Shown piece after piece: positions 31,000-44,800 of a DNA stretch of 64,000 nucleotides (positions are counted from its first letter, which is position 1; every line of letters starts with the position of its first letter). The notes beneath the pieces are model-generated. The model saw only the letters and a program-made list of their open reading frames with translations, had not been told where the DNA came from and ran no database searches. Made by a program: the position numbers and the translations under genes. This DNA is from Rhyzopertha dominica. Its lineage: Eukaryota; Arthropoda; Insecta; Coleoptera; Bostrichidae. The stretch covers positions 53,353,092-53,417,091 of the forward strand of contig QCXZ01000138.1 in the NCBI GenBank assembly GCA_025024175.1. The letters run 5' to 3'.

Positions 31000-33940
31000 G
31001 AAATACTTAAAAATGCTGCAGTGACAATAAGGAAAGTGTGTTGAATTTTAGGCCAGTTATGGTCTTTAAACTATATTTTGCAATCTTTTTTAACTTGACA
31101 TAAGAAAGGCATTCCACCATAAAATTATTTTAGGGATCGTCGCCATGTTTTCCATAACTCTGCACTATTCTTTCTGAATTTATCGCTTCTTCTGATTGAC
31201 GAGAAAGCCAACTTTTTANTGTATGCCTTCTGTCTTGTATTTTGGACAGCATTTTATCAATAATCACACAGTATGCGATCCTGAANAAGTACTTTTAACA
31301 TTTTNTAGAGGAGTGACACAAAAAATCTGTTTTCCCTCGTTACTCACTGATGGAACTGTAATTACCCCGAACATCTCACCAAAGCTGCAAACGAAAAAGA
31401 ACCCTCCATCTTCGCAGTTAATTGACCACACATTTTTCCCTTCGTCCCCTTTATTCCACTAGTCATTCGGGGATGTACTCTCAATAACACAGCCATAATA
31501 ACTTCCATTATTTGGCCCCTTTATTAAGTAAATTAGTTCTGTATGGCAAACGCCAACTAAACTTTAATTAAAATTTGATTTCGAGTACGCGGGTCGCCTG
31601 GATCGTTGGACCAATAAAATTGCGACCTGACCGTGACGTTTGTTTTAGACGACGCATCGGCGTCGGTCTGATATTATAAAGATGGTTTTCCGTGAAGCTG
31701 GGGAAATGTCACCGATTCATTAAGTGGCAACTTATTTGCTCGGTGCCGGGATAAAATTCGGAAAAGGAAGGCAATTACTTCAGTCAATACGTACTTTTGT
31801 TTTTACTTTGTCAATTGAAAACAGGCTGGGGAGCGGAATCCGAATTATAGATTTTGGTAGGTTCTAACAAGATTTAATAATAATAATAATACCTACTACA
31901 GACTACATCCAATCTGCCAAGTTTGATTTTATTTGTGGATTCTATACTAAATTGCGAATCAATTTTATAGAGGTCGTTTTACTCATCTGTCATCAGTTTC
32001 GAAATGTAAGGATCTGTTAAAAAATCTGCTCATTCAAACATCGCAAATTAAACAAATTATAATTATCAGGTTTATGCAAACTATGCAGTCGAATGTAAAA
32101 AAATAGGTGTTTATTTTAAAATAATTGAACTTCGATAAACTTTGCTGTCTTGTACAATAACAATCTAGTAAGCATGAAATAAGGAACTGGATATTCTTAT
32201 GTTGCAAGTAATTGTCCAATTGAGTTAAGTAAAAATCAACATATCGCAAAGCAGTATTAACCGAATTAAGTAGAAAGAATTCAAAACATTACTCACGTAA
32301 CAAAAACAAAAAAAAATAAACTTTTCTTTATAAAAAATGCTTAAAGATGTTATCATTTTCGTCAACACAAACAAGCAGAAAATATAACACGATTACATAC
32401 ATATTATATGCAATGGATTGTATATCAAGTACTGTATTGGTGTTTTTTATTTCTGTGTCAGCCGATTTGTTATCGCCTATCAATTCTTTTTATCTATAAA
32501 CCATGCTTTAAAAAATAAAGCTAGTAATAGCGATCTGGATAATATTGGTATGGTTGGATTAACTTCACACTGTAATATTTGCTAACAACTTGTAGTGATC
32601 TATTTGCAGTCACAGCGTTCTTTTATTGCCTCATCAATCTGCTAATAACATTTTTACCACATAATAGGCGTTTTCTTTTAATTATATGTAACTATCTCAT
32701 GAATCGAGAACAGTGTAACGTATATTAAGGTTCGAGACCTTGATACGTGTTTGCGAATAGTGATTTAATAGTTGCCTTTTTGGCCGACCTAGTTTAGTAG
32801 GTTTTTGCCTTTATCGTGTTGCGGATGCATAGTAAATCCACTGTTATTATGGATGTAAACATAGTGAAAGCGCTTCATAGTATGCAGCGGCTAATCGTTA
32901 ACATACTTAAATGGTATTCTGATTAAAGAGATCTTTCATATTAATTTAGTGTGCTGAATAGTTTGTATACGAATATAAAGTCAATAATAAGCAGATCTCA
33001 CTGCATCTCTTGAACCAAGCGAAGTCCTAGGAAAGTTGACATTGCTTGATTGAAAAAGCAGAGTTTGCTATGGTTTTGTCTACTGTTCTTCAGACGATGC
33101 GATTATCTTTTTGGGTACTTTTACGATTATCCAAAATCCAAGCAGAGAACAGATGTAAACTTAATTGCTTTTTTTTAACCCTTCGTGTTCGTTAGCAAAT
33201 ATTATGTCCAATATAATCCCCCATGCGAATAGGGTGCTGCAGGAATGATATTTCATTGCAGCTTTCCTCCCAAAACCCACAGATTAGGGTTGTACCGATG
33301 CCGATGCGACATCCATTGTCTAAAATATGGAAATCTCCGTTCCGATGCATGTGTTACGCAAATACCGTGTTTACGAATTTCCCCGGCGTCGAAAGCCCAT
33401 GCGTATATTAGAAAAGCGAGAGAACATAATAATTTATTGTTCATTTATTAGAGGAGGAACAAAATAAGGGCGTCGCAATCAATAACGAGGGAAGAGTGCG
33501 TTCAGCGGCCTGCAGGCGGCAGCATCTACTGAAAGACGCGTTTCAGCTGCATGATTGCCGGATTATCCGTGAATTCCCCAAGTTCTGAAATCGACTGTAA
33601 TGAATGTAGATGTTTTAATAATGTATCTAGTATTATTCAATCAAAATGTATACAAAAGCTCATATTAAGATGTAGCATATGGTCTATTTTTGGAATCCTG
33701 GGCTGATGCACTCTACAAATTCATTTCTGGGATCGTATTTTCGCATTACTGTATAGTCGTAGCAAGTTGTTATTGAATGGAAGAGTGAGATTTGTTGAAC
33801 TCGGAAGAACAAGCCTGCAGCCTTTCATTCCTCATTATTGAGATTAGTTAAACTCGCAATTTTGGTTAAAAAAGTCTTGTTTAGCAAAGTAGCTTTTATG
33901 ATTTTGCTAATCGAAGTGTGGGAAAAATCGCCGCTGAAAT
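31000..33940. other. Non-coding stretch, no supported gene
   Basis: Includes a short (TAA)n run at 31875-31891, Ns near 31219-31305, and an imperfect hairpin ACGTATATTAAGGT...ACCTTGATACGT at about 32717-32748 whose loop resembles a tRNA T-arm without the rest of a tRNA. Frames at 33223-33451 overlap on both strands and carry no motif. Confidence 0.4.
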
Positions 33941-34450
33941 TTTCGAATTTTTCCGAGGAAATCCGGCAGCGCCGGCCGTCGGCGCGAATCCATGCCAACT
34001 TTCAGCGTCGGCCCCGATCTCCCGTCGGAAACGCACGAGTCAAAAATTTGACCGTCCACGCCATCGCTATCCGAATATGCGCAAACGTGCCGTTTGGTTA
34101 TTTCGCGTTTTCGGTGTTATTTTAACGCATTAAGTTGGCTGCCGTGCTAGTCCGAAGGTGGTTCACGTTGAAATCGCTGAAAATCCGCACAGAAAACTCG
34201 AGCAGGGTAAGTTTTTCTCGCATTAGACGCCACCCGCCGCTCGTCCCCCGAGCACCGACGCTGGAACTAGGTTAGACGCACTGGCGCGTTTTTCAGGGGG
34301 TAACGCGCGCCGCTTCAGGGGTCGCGCTCGTTTGGGGCCCGGGCTTGGCCCTTTCAGCCGGCAATATTTACAATTTGTCGCCGTGAGCGTCGCGACGGCA
34401 CCGCCGATGCCTGTTTCCGCGTGATCGATTGCTTTTTATCGCAGGATGTG
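33940..34450 (+). promoter_or_regulatory. CpG-rich island with strong splice donor; candidate promoter and 5' non-coding exon
   Basis: The clearest CpG-dense block in the window (GCGCCGGCCGTCGGCGCG, then many CG pairs to about 34450). Two overlapping plus-strand frames stay open here simply because stops are rare in GC-rich DNA. At 34206/34207 GAGCAGG|GTAAGT is a near-consensus donor, so a plus-strand 5' exon ending there is plausible. No downstream coding exon on the plus strand could be linked to it. It could also serve a minus-strand transcript such as Skeletor, whose first exon is missing. Confidence 0.35.
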
Positions 34451-35890
34451 CGATAAGCGGCATTAGGTTCGTATAAATAATGCATGCAGCTAGCGTAACG
34501 CGATTATTTATCGGGATATCGAACTTTGGGGCTTCTGGGTGGCTAGGTCAAGGTTTTTCTCCAACTTAATTATTCAATGCACAGCAGTTCGCTTGGTTAC
34601 CTAACTATAATTCCTCGAACTTTGCCGTCTTTAGAGTTGCCGAGCGCCAATTTGCTAAAACGGAAGTTTGTTGCAGCGACAAAGTTAAGATCCAAGTTGA
34701 ATTAGGTTGCTTTGTTTGCGTAAATTACAGCTTTGTATTTATTTCCCGATTTAAATAGATCTAGACGTCTTTGTTCGTTAAATTCAATTGTGGCGTGCAT
34801 TCTTTTTCGAACACTTCATTCTTCAGCAGCCTATTGTTTATTACGGATATGGGTATAACTTCTAACTAACGCATCCTCACATATTTCGTAAAATAAAGTC
34901 AATGAGTAATTCAAAGAAGCGAAAATTTGTGCTAACTTTAATGACAAATAGATGGTGAATAAAAAATATACAACGATTAATTCTGCACGTGACTCCATTG
35001 ACGACAAGACACAATTTAAGAAGAAGAATCAATTGAAATTCATTGTATCAGTACTAAAATTGTACCCAAAGCACCAATAAGTCTCCCGCTTTGGTGGCAG
35101 ACCCCTTATAAAATTTCTCGTTTTTCGCATTTTTTTCAGCGGACCCCAGAATTAAAAAACCGCAAAAAAATAACAACTATAATTGTCAATTTGATAAAGG
35201 TAGTTGCAAAATTTTCGGAGCGATCTACGTATAGAAATTCTAGTAAGCATGTGTTTTTATTTGGCATTGCCTCTTCGAAGGAATACGTCACAACATAACT
35301 AGACAAAATGCTTCATATTCTTTCCATCTCAAAATATGCGATACATTGTAGACTTCAAGGCACATGTATACTTCCTAATTATTTGATGTCTGTTATTTAT
35401 CTGTAATAGAAGTTCATCAGTGTCATTGATAAATGTCATTCAGACACAGCCTGAAAAAATAATCTAAGGGGTTTTTAAATTTGGAGATCTAGCAAACCTC
35501 ATCTCTGAGATTTCATCTCTCATCGTGTATAAATCCACATTTAGCCCTTTTGTTTTAATGCTATATCATCGAATATCTATAGTACAATATTGTATAGGAA
35601 GGTTTTTCATTTGACCCTTTTAGGTCGAAATATTATGATTTAACTAAACTTATCCTGGCCCAAAAGTTAATACTAACAAAGGTATAAAGTTTTAAAGTTC
35701 AGATTTTTATGGTATTTCTCAATATTTTTTTTTAATTATTCGAGCTTTTTTGGGTCAAAAAATATTTGACAAATTAAATTGCTATCTCCACAAGGCTTCA
35801 AGGCTCACGTGGCTTTACAACGTCATTACCTTTTCTTGTCACTCTGTTTTCAATTTTTTCTTGCTACTACATTTGCTAGACAAACTAGAC
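34451..35890. other. Non-coding stretch, no supported gene
   Basis: AT-rich; no recognisable element. Confidence 0.45.
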
Positions 35891-35904
35891 AAAATAGACA
35901 AACT

Positions 35905-36055
35905 GTAATATTCCTGCAAGATGGTGCTTCATCGCATTTTTGTAAACCAGTCAAGAATTACTTCAATACACATTACCTTAATCGCTAGTTATGTCACAGT
36001 TTGGCTCCTGCGGAGCCCTGTTTTGAATCTCATGGATCTTTTCGAACGGTAGTAG
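35905..36055 (+). pseudogene. DDE transposase fragment (FLQDGA...RSPDL type)
   Basis: The frame reads VIFLQDGASSHFCKPVKNYF NTHYLNR, the second catalytic-Asp block (QDGAxxH) and following helix of a Tc1/mariner-like arthropod transposase. After a stop and shift, WLLRSPVLNLMDLFER follows at about 36001, matching the usual WPPRSPDLTPLDFFLWG block with the Asp before LTP lost. Upstream catalytic sequence is absent. Dead remnant; likely the same broad group as the LDETWF fragment at 19.6 kb, but they are different blocks and need not be one family. Confidence 0.65.
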
Positions 36056-36059
36056 GTAC

Positions 36060-39000
36060 GTGAAATCACTTATTTATGCTGAAGCTATATGTAGTAAAGA
36101 CCTATTATGGCAGATAATTAGCAATTCAGCGCTATCACTTCTAAACGAATAATTATTGTTTAAAGATAGACAACCAATTCAAAACTGTCTTGATGTACTC
36201 GAACATCTGTTGACGATAGGAGATCTCCTCTGCTATTAATCGCTGTAAAATAAGTATTTATGAAAATAAACGAATGAATATTTGTTTTTAGCATTCTTTA
36301 TTTTGAATCAAGGCTCGGTTAAAAATGCCTCAAAAGCAGTTAATTCAACGACCTCTACAAAGTACATTTTTCTATAGATAAAAGACAGAGCTGTAACGTC
36401 GTTGGTCATATTCTAATAACAGGGAATAATTTTCTCCGCTATTTTCTCAAGCCATTTAGGGAAGAAGTGGACGAATTCTTGTTTGATATTTTATGTTAAA
36501 GAATGGTGGTGTCCTCGAAATGATAAGGCCATTTTGAACGTTGTCTTGAAGCACTGAATTTTCTTTGTCTTGTACTTATTCTACATTAATTGTTGTAGAG
36601 TAGCAAATGTGCCAGTATTTAAGGAAGTAGCCGTGTTATATTTTCAGCAGTGCAATGTGTCTCTAAATGTCACTTAGTGAAATGTAAATATAAAAATAAG
36701 AGAAATTTGACAACAAATGCTAACGTGATTTCTTGGAAACAGAAATTATACATTTTTAGTGAGAAAGATAGCACTTTTGTACTCTTTATAATAACGATAA
36801 TATCAGGGTCCTATCTTTTGTAGTTAACAGTTGTTTCAATTTTATGTGGGTAATGCAATCCTGGAAAAAGTGACCATTATTTCATTAGGAATACAAACAG
36901 TGGGGTGTACTATAAATAATCTTTGGAGTATTACTAAAAAATTAAAAATCTTAGTGTACAATAGTGTTTCGTATTTGCAGCGATTATGAAGTTATAGAAG
37001 AAATACTTTCACTAGGCTCTGTATAAATAACCATACATATTAGATAATATGTTGTCGGAAAGATCGCTATCACCATAAAAAACCTGTATCCTCGTATAGC
37101 AAAACATATTGTTATAATTTATATACACGCTAGTTTTTAACCACCATATATTAACAGGCACTTTGTCTGTTTGCAATTACACTCCGGCAACTCATTAAAC
37201 CTTTTTACGCTTCCCATAGAGGAATTTTAATAACAATACCTGCCAATTCATGCTACCTGGCCAGATCATCTCCCCACTAATTTACGTAAAGCCCTTTGCC
37301 GCAAGCCCCGGGAAAAGCATACGCTCTGAAAAAGCTCCTGAATCGGGGTTCTCTCGCACTGTAATTGATGAGGGTCGATGGCTGTGTTTATTCTTCGTTC
37401 TTGCCTGTTTTGCAAATCGTGTTTTTTATACCGCGAACACTTGTTAGGTCGATGCGGCGATTTTTTTCATGGTCCGAATGGTGCAAACGCTGCAATTAGA
37501 GGGGCTTATTTTTGTACGGCGTGCGGGCTGTTTTGAGCTTTGAAGTGGAATGATTAAAGGGCGCAGGATTAGTAATGCCGTGGGATATTTGACTAGCAGT
37601 CGGACTCGTGACTGATTATTTAAAAAAAAAACACGTGGATTGTACAAAAGAAACAACTAGATGTAGTCCCTGGTATCGATGCCCAGCTGCGTGCGATTAT
37701 CTATTTTTTGTTGTTTTAGCATTCCATCCAGCTGTCAAATTATACAACAGAACATGTTGATTCTTAAAGATTAATCTTCAACAAGTTCAACTATTACAAT
37801 ATTCAACAGAACATGTCATAATAGTATGGTATATCTTTGAATACATTTAAGAACAATGTTTTTACCTTTTGCAAGCAAAAACAAACTACTCGTATTGGTT
37901 TCGCGGTTTAACATTCAGTCTCCGCGTTGTCAAATGTTGATCTTCAACTGGACCATTGAACTGACGATGTTTCGGTACTATCTCGCGTACGATCTTCATT
38001 TCTGTGCTGCTGCTGTTGCCGTTCATACATACCCATAGACATAAATTTAATGTACAACGTTATATATTTTGGGAAATCTTTTACCTCTAACTTGTTTATC
38101 GAGTTTGAATTAATTTTCAGTCATTCTCAGTTTTTCTATTTCGTCTCGAACAAGTATGTTTGGATATTGTGATTTTGCCTGCTACTTATACTTGTAAAGA
38201 ATAGTTTTCTCTTACTTGGTTCAAGTGATTTTTTGCCAACTGGCAGCTCTACAATATAACAACGACTCTCTATAAGATCTGTATTATTTTATCAACTGTA
38301 TAGTCCATTGAATTTTAACACTTTTGCAATTGANAACTTACGTGTAATAAAAGGGTAGGCAAACTTCCACGTAAATTCAGGTCACCGATAAGTGCGGAAG
38401 TAATAAGCATCGCGTTTCTGACTGCATTTTCAATTTCCCCCGCAAGAGCATACCGTGATTGATACATAGGCAGGAACATAAAGTTTTCAGTTTTTCCCTG
38501 TAATGGCGCCACGATGCATCCCTGTAAGCACGCGACGGCCGTTTCACCATCGATTTAACGGCTTCTGTAATGACCGTTATTGAAACAGATATCTAAATTA
38601 GCGTTTGTCCAACACCCTCAGATTGAAGCTCGCAATTTACGCCACCTGACGTGGATGTTTCGCGAAAAAGGGTCTGCAAATTATTCACGACAGAAAAAAA
38701 ACTGGGTGGTGATGTACGAGTTCGTGCAAGTTTAATGTTTCGGTCTAGTTTTTAATTGGAACTACATTGGAAGGGTTCAATTTGCGATAGTAATCGCGTT
38801 AGCGTTTCCATTAGAAACTTAATTGGTTCGGTTCGGTGCAATATTCGTTTAAAATTGGATGCTGCCATCGCTCTTTTTTTGTTTCAGGATGTATGTTACA
38901 CTGACATGTGAGGACATCAATGCTGAGTTTTTTCTTTGTAAACAGGCGTTTTTGAGACACTTACTAATTTTGAATGCTTTGTTGATAATGGACCAGACGA

Positions 39001-41840
39001 GATGGAAAATGCAACCCATTTGTTTTTAGTTAAAAACCGAAACATATTCTAACTAACGACATTAAAAAAATTTCACCATCACTATCATTCATTTTTTTAT
39101 ATGAGTGATATGAAATAAACGATGACGTTAAATTTCAGATAAATTTAGAAAACGAATGAAAACTGACATTGATTTTAGGAGCAAACCAGATAGGGGTGAA
39201 GAATTTATGTTTCATTGCGTGATCAATAAACAAATTTTATACGAAAACGGCTTATCGGAGAGAACAACCGCCCAAAATATAATTCGATGGCTCATTAGAA
39301 TTCCAAACAACGAAATGATGGATTGCCCCCCTCGAAAACTTGATGTTTATTCATCGCGAACAAAAATGCGTGCTGTACCCTCGAGCGCACTAAAATTGGC
39401 CAGCATTACGTTCCATCTGCATAATGCGCCCTTCCTACATTCGGTAAACGTTGTTGAATCCTGGAATTGGGCCAGGTTTTCAGCACTATCGAAATCAATA
39501 GGCGATTTCCCAGACAGTGCCTTCCTAACATGTTAATGGCATTATGGAGTGAATCAATACGTTACGTATCACTATTTTTGCTTTGAATTCAACATGAGAA
39601 CAGATTGGAGCGTGTAGGTTTACGGCGACGTGTTGAGCAGGCAGGGACACCCTACACCGCAGTAAGACCACAAACCATACCGTGGAATACGATGAAATCG
39701 TAAATTTGTCAATGCATGGTATGTTTGACGTACACTATGCAATCGTATTCGTTAGATGAAACAACTGAAAGAGTTATAGTGATGACTAGAATGTATAGAA
39801 TACTCTTTTTCGAAGGTGTTGGTTCCTTTTGTGTAGTGAAGCTTTCAAAGAGTGCAGAAGGGTAGATACACCAAATTCTGTGTCCTCATCACACGATCAT
39901 TACTTGTACTAGCCCCAAAACCTTCAGCTGCTAACGATACTTGTAGTTCATTTTCAACTTTAGCTCCTGAAAAACGTATTAGACTTGTAAGCCCTATAGT
40001 AAACTGTCACGATCGCCAAAATTTTAGAAATCGTCGATCTTTTTGCAAGTTACTTATGACACAGTTTGATCCCAAATACTGAGGATTATAGAATTATTAT
40101 TTGACGTGACATTTCCAGAATATGACTTCCTTCCTACTACCACATACATAAACATTCATCTCAACACAGTAAGGATGACACGTATTGGAATACTTTAATG
40201 TTGAACTATGATTGTTGAGCAACGTTTTAAAAACGGCTCAAATGTTGGCGTCTCATTAACATAACGTTGAAGTATACTTTGTAATGTTATCATATTACTC
40301 GCATCTTATTGATCTTGCCGACTGTGTAATTCTCGTCTATATTACAGAAATGTACTTGAATAATTAAACTGTCCACGTGGCTTGAAAGCTCGTTAAACAA
40401 TCCTATTTGTAACTTTATGAAATTATGTTCCCATAAACTTAGATGATAGTTTGAACAACAAACGATCAGAAATCCTCTTTAAGTTGGGCTGCGTGACTCA
40501 AACTTTTAACAGGCTTTATACTTATCTGCTCCTTTGTGCTCATGTTAATAATTCATGCTCTTTCCAATAACTGACAGGCACAGACAGTACTGAGATATGC
40601 GACCTTCCTATTGATTTCAAGTGCACCGAATATCGAATGAATACTGCAGATAATTCGAATCCAATTTCAGGCTCCAGCTTCGTGTTACTAGAAGTTAATA
40701 ACGTCAGATCTCCAGGCGCTCGTACGAGACGGTTTGCAGATGTTAGTATCGACATACTTCGTTCGTTGGTAAACTTTGTATGCCTCCGTTTATATCTACA
40801 CATCCCGGAAGCTCATTTTCAGCCCTCTTAGAAACATAGTTGCAATGCTTGAACCAAGTGCAGCTGTAACACGCTAAATAAAATAAGACAAGCAATATAA
40901 AGCGTGCAACTTTTACATTTCGTAGTCTTCAGATGGCAGTATAACAGGTTGCTTATTACATTTCTTTACGAAGTAGTTAAAATGTTTGCCCGACTTTGTT
41001 TTAGCACAGGGAGAAATTTCAACTGTATGCTTTATTTATCTGCTGAGCATGTTATGGTTAGTTTCAGCGATTTAAATTTAGTGTCTGTTGATTGTAACTT
41101 CTAGATGTGTAGGACAAATGCCAACAAAACAGCAAAGGCTTCTAGGCATTTATGTCATGCACGGTGTTACAATCTGAAGAACACTATTGTTCAGTCACAG
41201 TGTCAATCTCCGATTATTTAAAAGCCATGGGAAGGATCCAGAAGACCAGACTTTGCTCTATTTGTTTCAATCAATTGGACTTTCTGTACATCAATTCTGT
41301 TCTTATGAAAATGTTGGAAAATGATCGATAATTGAGAGATTGGAAAAATGGTGTTTTCCACAAAATTCAAGATGGCACCATTTATCAAGCCGTTTCTGGT
41401 CTAAACCAACCACCGATCGAACCCTGTATCTGATCGGCGAGCGGCACGCATGCAGGCTCAAACAATGGGCCGTTGCACGGCCACCCTTGATTCAATATCA
41501 GAATAAATTACCCCAGGACATAGGAAGGCGTCACGGCTGATCTGATTCCGGTCCACTCCCAACCCCATTATGGCCGATAATGACTGGGCGGCAGTCAACT
41601 CGTCATATTTCCTTTCCATCCTGTAAATCAAGCGCCGTATGCAAATAATTTACTGCGGACGGGATAGAATGGATTTGGTCAAGTGGATCGTGAGTAATTT
41701 TGGGGTGGGGGACGCTTATTCAAGTGAGTAGGTGTAATTAGTAGTAATTAAGCGGTGGCAGGTGTCGACGACGTGATTGGAAATGTTTTGGGGTGGAAAA
41801 AACTTGTTGATAAACTACTACAGCGAGACTGTAAAAAAGG
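36060..41840. other. Non-coding stretch, no supported gene
   Basis: Two slightly GC-richer patches (37250-37560 and 38340-38660). A 126-codon plus frame at 39156-39536 and the two opposed frames at 40540-40831 match no family I know and lack linked splice sites. Confidence 0.4.
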
Positions 41841-44800
41841 GGACAAAATTCTGCACACCTAAGTTATAGTATTCCTTCTTGGCTCTTTTTGAGAAATAAA
41901 AAACGTTGTTTATAACGTTTTTCCAATAAGCTTTTTTCTACTGTAGCACAGAAAACGAAAACAATTCGTCCTACCTCTTTTATCTACAATAAAATAGGTC
42001 TTATTATAAAAGCGTGTCTGGCAACAAAACAAAAACTCTACAACTTCAAGTGGATAATGCACCCTGCTGAAGAAGAATTAAAGTCCATAAAATCCCTTAT
42101 TTCTAAACGAACAACAGTTAAGCTGGGATGAACTGCATCATTCATATCTCGCGCCTGCTTCCTTATTTTTCAATGGATTATTCCATTTTGACATTTTAAC
42201 ATGCCTGCAACAAAAGGATCTCGCAGCATACTCCAACGACGATAATGTGTCGTTCCCATTCAAAACGAATTGGGTCACGCTTTATATTTTGATGCTTTTG
42301 TAAGCTCGACTGCGGATAAGCAGACGCGTTCTGTATGCAATTTTAGTCGTACGACCGCTAATGTTACTGCAAATGCAAATTTACCCGATGTTTGCATTGT
42401 TTTTTTTTCTGTACCGCGTTTGAATATAATACCGAAAGCAGATTTTAAACTTTAAAGTGGTGTAGGTACATGGCTTTGCTTTTATGCTTACATGGATTTA
42501 ACTGACTGCTTATTTTAGTTTTTTTTTAGTACAAAAGCGCATGTATTTTGTATGTATGTCACCTGTTGCTTGAGGGCTACTTTTGCTAATCCCACACGAA
42601 CAAGGAAAGTAGGGGAAATTGTAGGGATTAACGTGAACTATTAGCGACATATATCTTTTTTGTATGCAGACTGACAGGTCAAGTTTTATATTTTCAAAAG
42701 GAACACCCCATATATTATACGATTATTAGAATGTCCTAAAAATTCTAACATGTTCTATACCTAAATTTAACTGTTTCGGAAATATTCGCATCCGGTAACC
42801 GAGAATTCATGGCAAAAGATCATCCATAGTTTAATTTTTTATGAAAACTTTTAGGTTAACAACAGTAGAAAAAATCGTGAAATTAAGAATTTTACAATGT
42901 AAATTGTTTAACTGGGCCCCATTACCTTAGATGCATTTAAAATAGGTTCTTCATAACCATTCTAATGCATCATTCAGCGTAGCCTTGATTCAAGATACCC
43001 ATTTCTCTTCTAACTTTAATTACTTAATGTCTTCAGTTCATCTTTTAGAGCGCCTCGTCTGCCACAAAAATGAATCTATCGGGGCAGCTCAGGACTGTTA
43101 GGTGGGCATTGTATTGGTGTGTTAATTCCAATCTATTCGTGGGACAATTTTTAGATGGTTCTTAACAGCTAGCAGCCTGTGGCCTTTACATCTGGAATTG
43201 ATGGCATTAAAGGATTATGACGTATTTTTTCCACACCGCTTTCATCTTTTCAAAGTCTGGAATAGATCCGTTATATGTCCAGTATTAAAATTATAGGCCG
43301 GTTTTTCTTCCTTCAATATTTTAAAAATATAAAAGTCTGATAGGTTTGACCAGTAGTTTGGGTTTCTTGAGGTAAAATGAGTAATCCGAAATAGCAGTTT
43401 TGCATCATTATAAAGTTGCTGACATAAGAGAGCTGTCAGTCAAAAACTATTAAAAAAGGGATGGTTGCATTGTGCGGAAGTTAAATTGTTAGGTGGGTGC
43501 GCAAACTCATCGAAGATGATCACGCTCTACAAGGCTGAAGAAAAACTAGCTGAAATGCATTGATGGGGCTACAGTAAAATAAGTTTTAAAAAAATAATAC
43601 TACACTTTGTATTGTTTTAGTTCATTGCCAACACAGCTTAGTTTTAATCGGAACATTTCCATTGTACAACGAGCATCCCTTGGCAAAGTTTTAGAAATAC
43701 CTTAACTTGCACTTCAAAGCTGCATCTGTTTCCTTTAGGTGGATGCTTTGTCTAATTAAACATACACACACGNTTGTAGTGATTCCCCGCCGTATATACA
43801 TACATTCGAAGCAACTTTCTAAACAACGNGGTGAACATCCAGATAGCTGCACAACCACAACAGGAAACAATTTAAATCCTGGAGCGCGGGCATATTAATT
43901 TTCGAGGGTAACGTTCCCCCGATTTACCAACAAAGCGCCACAACACAGCGACATTAGCGCCAACATAATGGTTGTATACATATTAACTTATGTGTACACA
44001 CATTCACTTGGTAAAGGGCTGGAATGTTATTTTAGATAAGGGAGACATGCCGATGAATAATTGCGGTCGACGAATATTACCGGGGAGCCAGGAATTCAGT
44101 CGCATAAAGGGCAACGTGAGCCAGGGCGGACCCATCGAAAAATCTGGGGAAGGAGCTGAAAATGTAAATTATTATGTGTAGATGTCGATGTCGCTGGCTG
44201 TATTTTGCAAATTAAATTATATATTTCATGAAGAAAAATGTATTTTCTATCACCGGGAATCAAAATCACCTGCAGATTTCTACAATTGAAGTTGTAACTA
44301 CAAAATTTATCTGCCACAAGTGATATAATTTTGTGCACAGAGATATCAATATTGCTTTTAGAATATATGGAGAATCAGAAGGAAACTGACGTTTTGGCTT
44401 CGAAAATATAGCATCAGTAGAATAGAATGTCAGAACGTGGCTACATTCCCCACCCATAAAACGGATAACGCACTTAGACTAGTAGTTACTAATTTTAATT
44501 CCCCTACATATAGGGGATCTGTTCACAAATGCCTACAGTGTTGGCATAAGCAGCTGCACCTTAATAAATACAATTGATTTTGCGATATGTTTTAATAATA
44601 TCCCTTTTTTTTTCCAGGTGAGTTTGGAATCTTGGATATCCCATTAGGAGTAAGTTATTACATTCCGATTAATTTTCCATAATCCGCCTTTGAAAAAACC
44701 CCCTGTATGATGTTTTGAATATATCGATTTAAAAAATACCTAGGGAGGTGGCCAAGCGCGAAAAAAAGGGCGCGATCAATGTTTTGCCGCTGGGTCGGAT

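Noticed and set aside
32700..32760. tRNA-like T-arm (AAGGTTCGAGACCTT)
   Set aside because: No acceptor, D or anticodon arms could be fitted around it; better described as a short imperfect hairpin.
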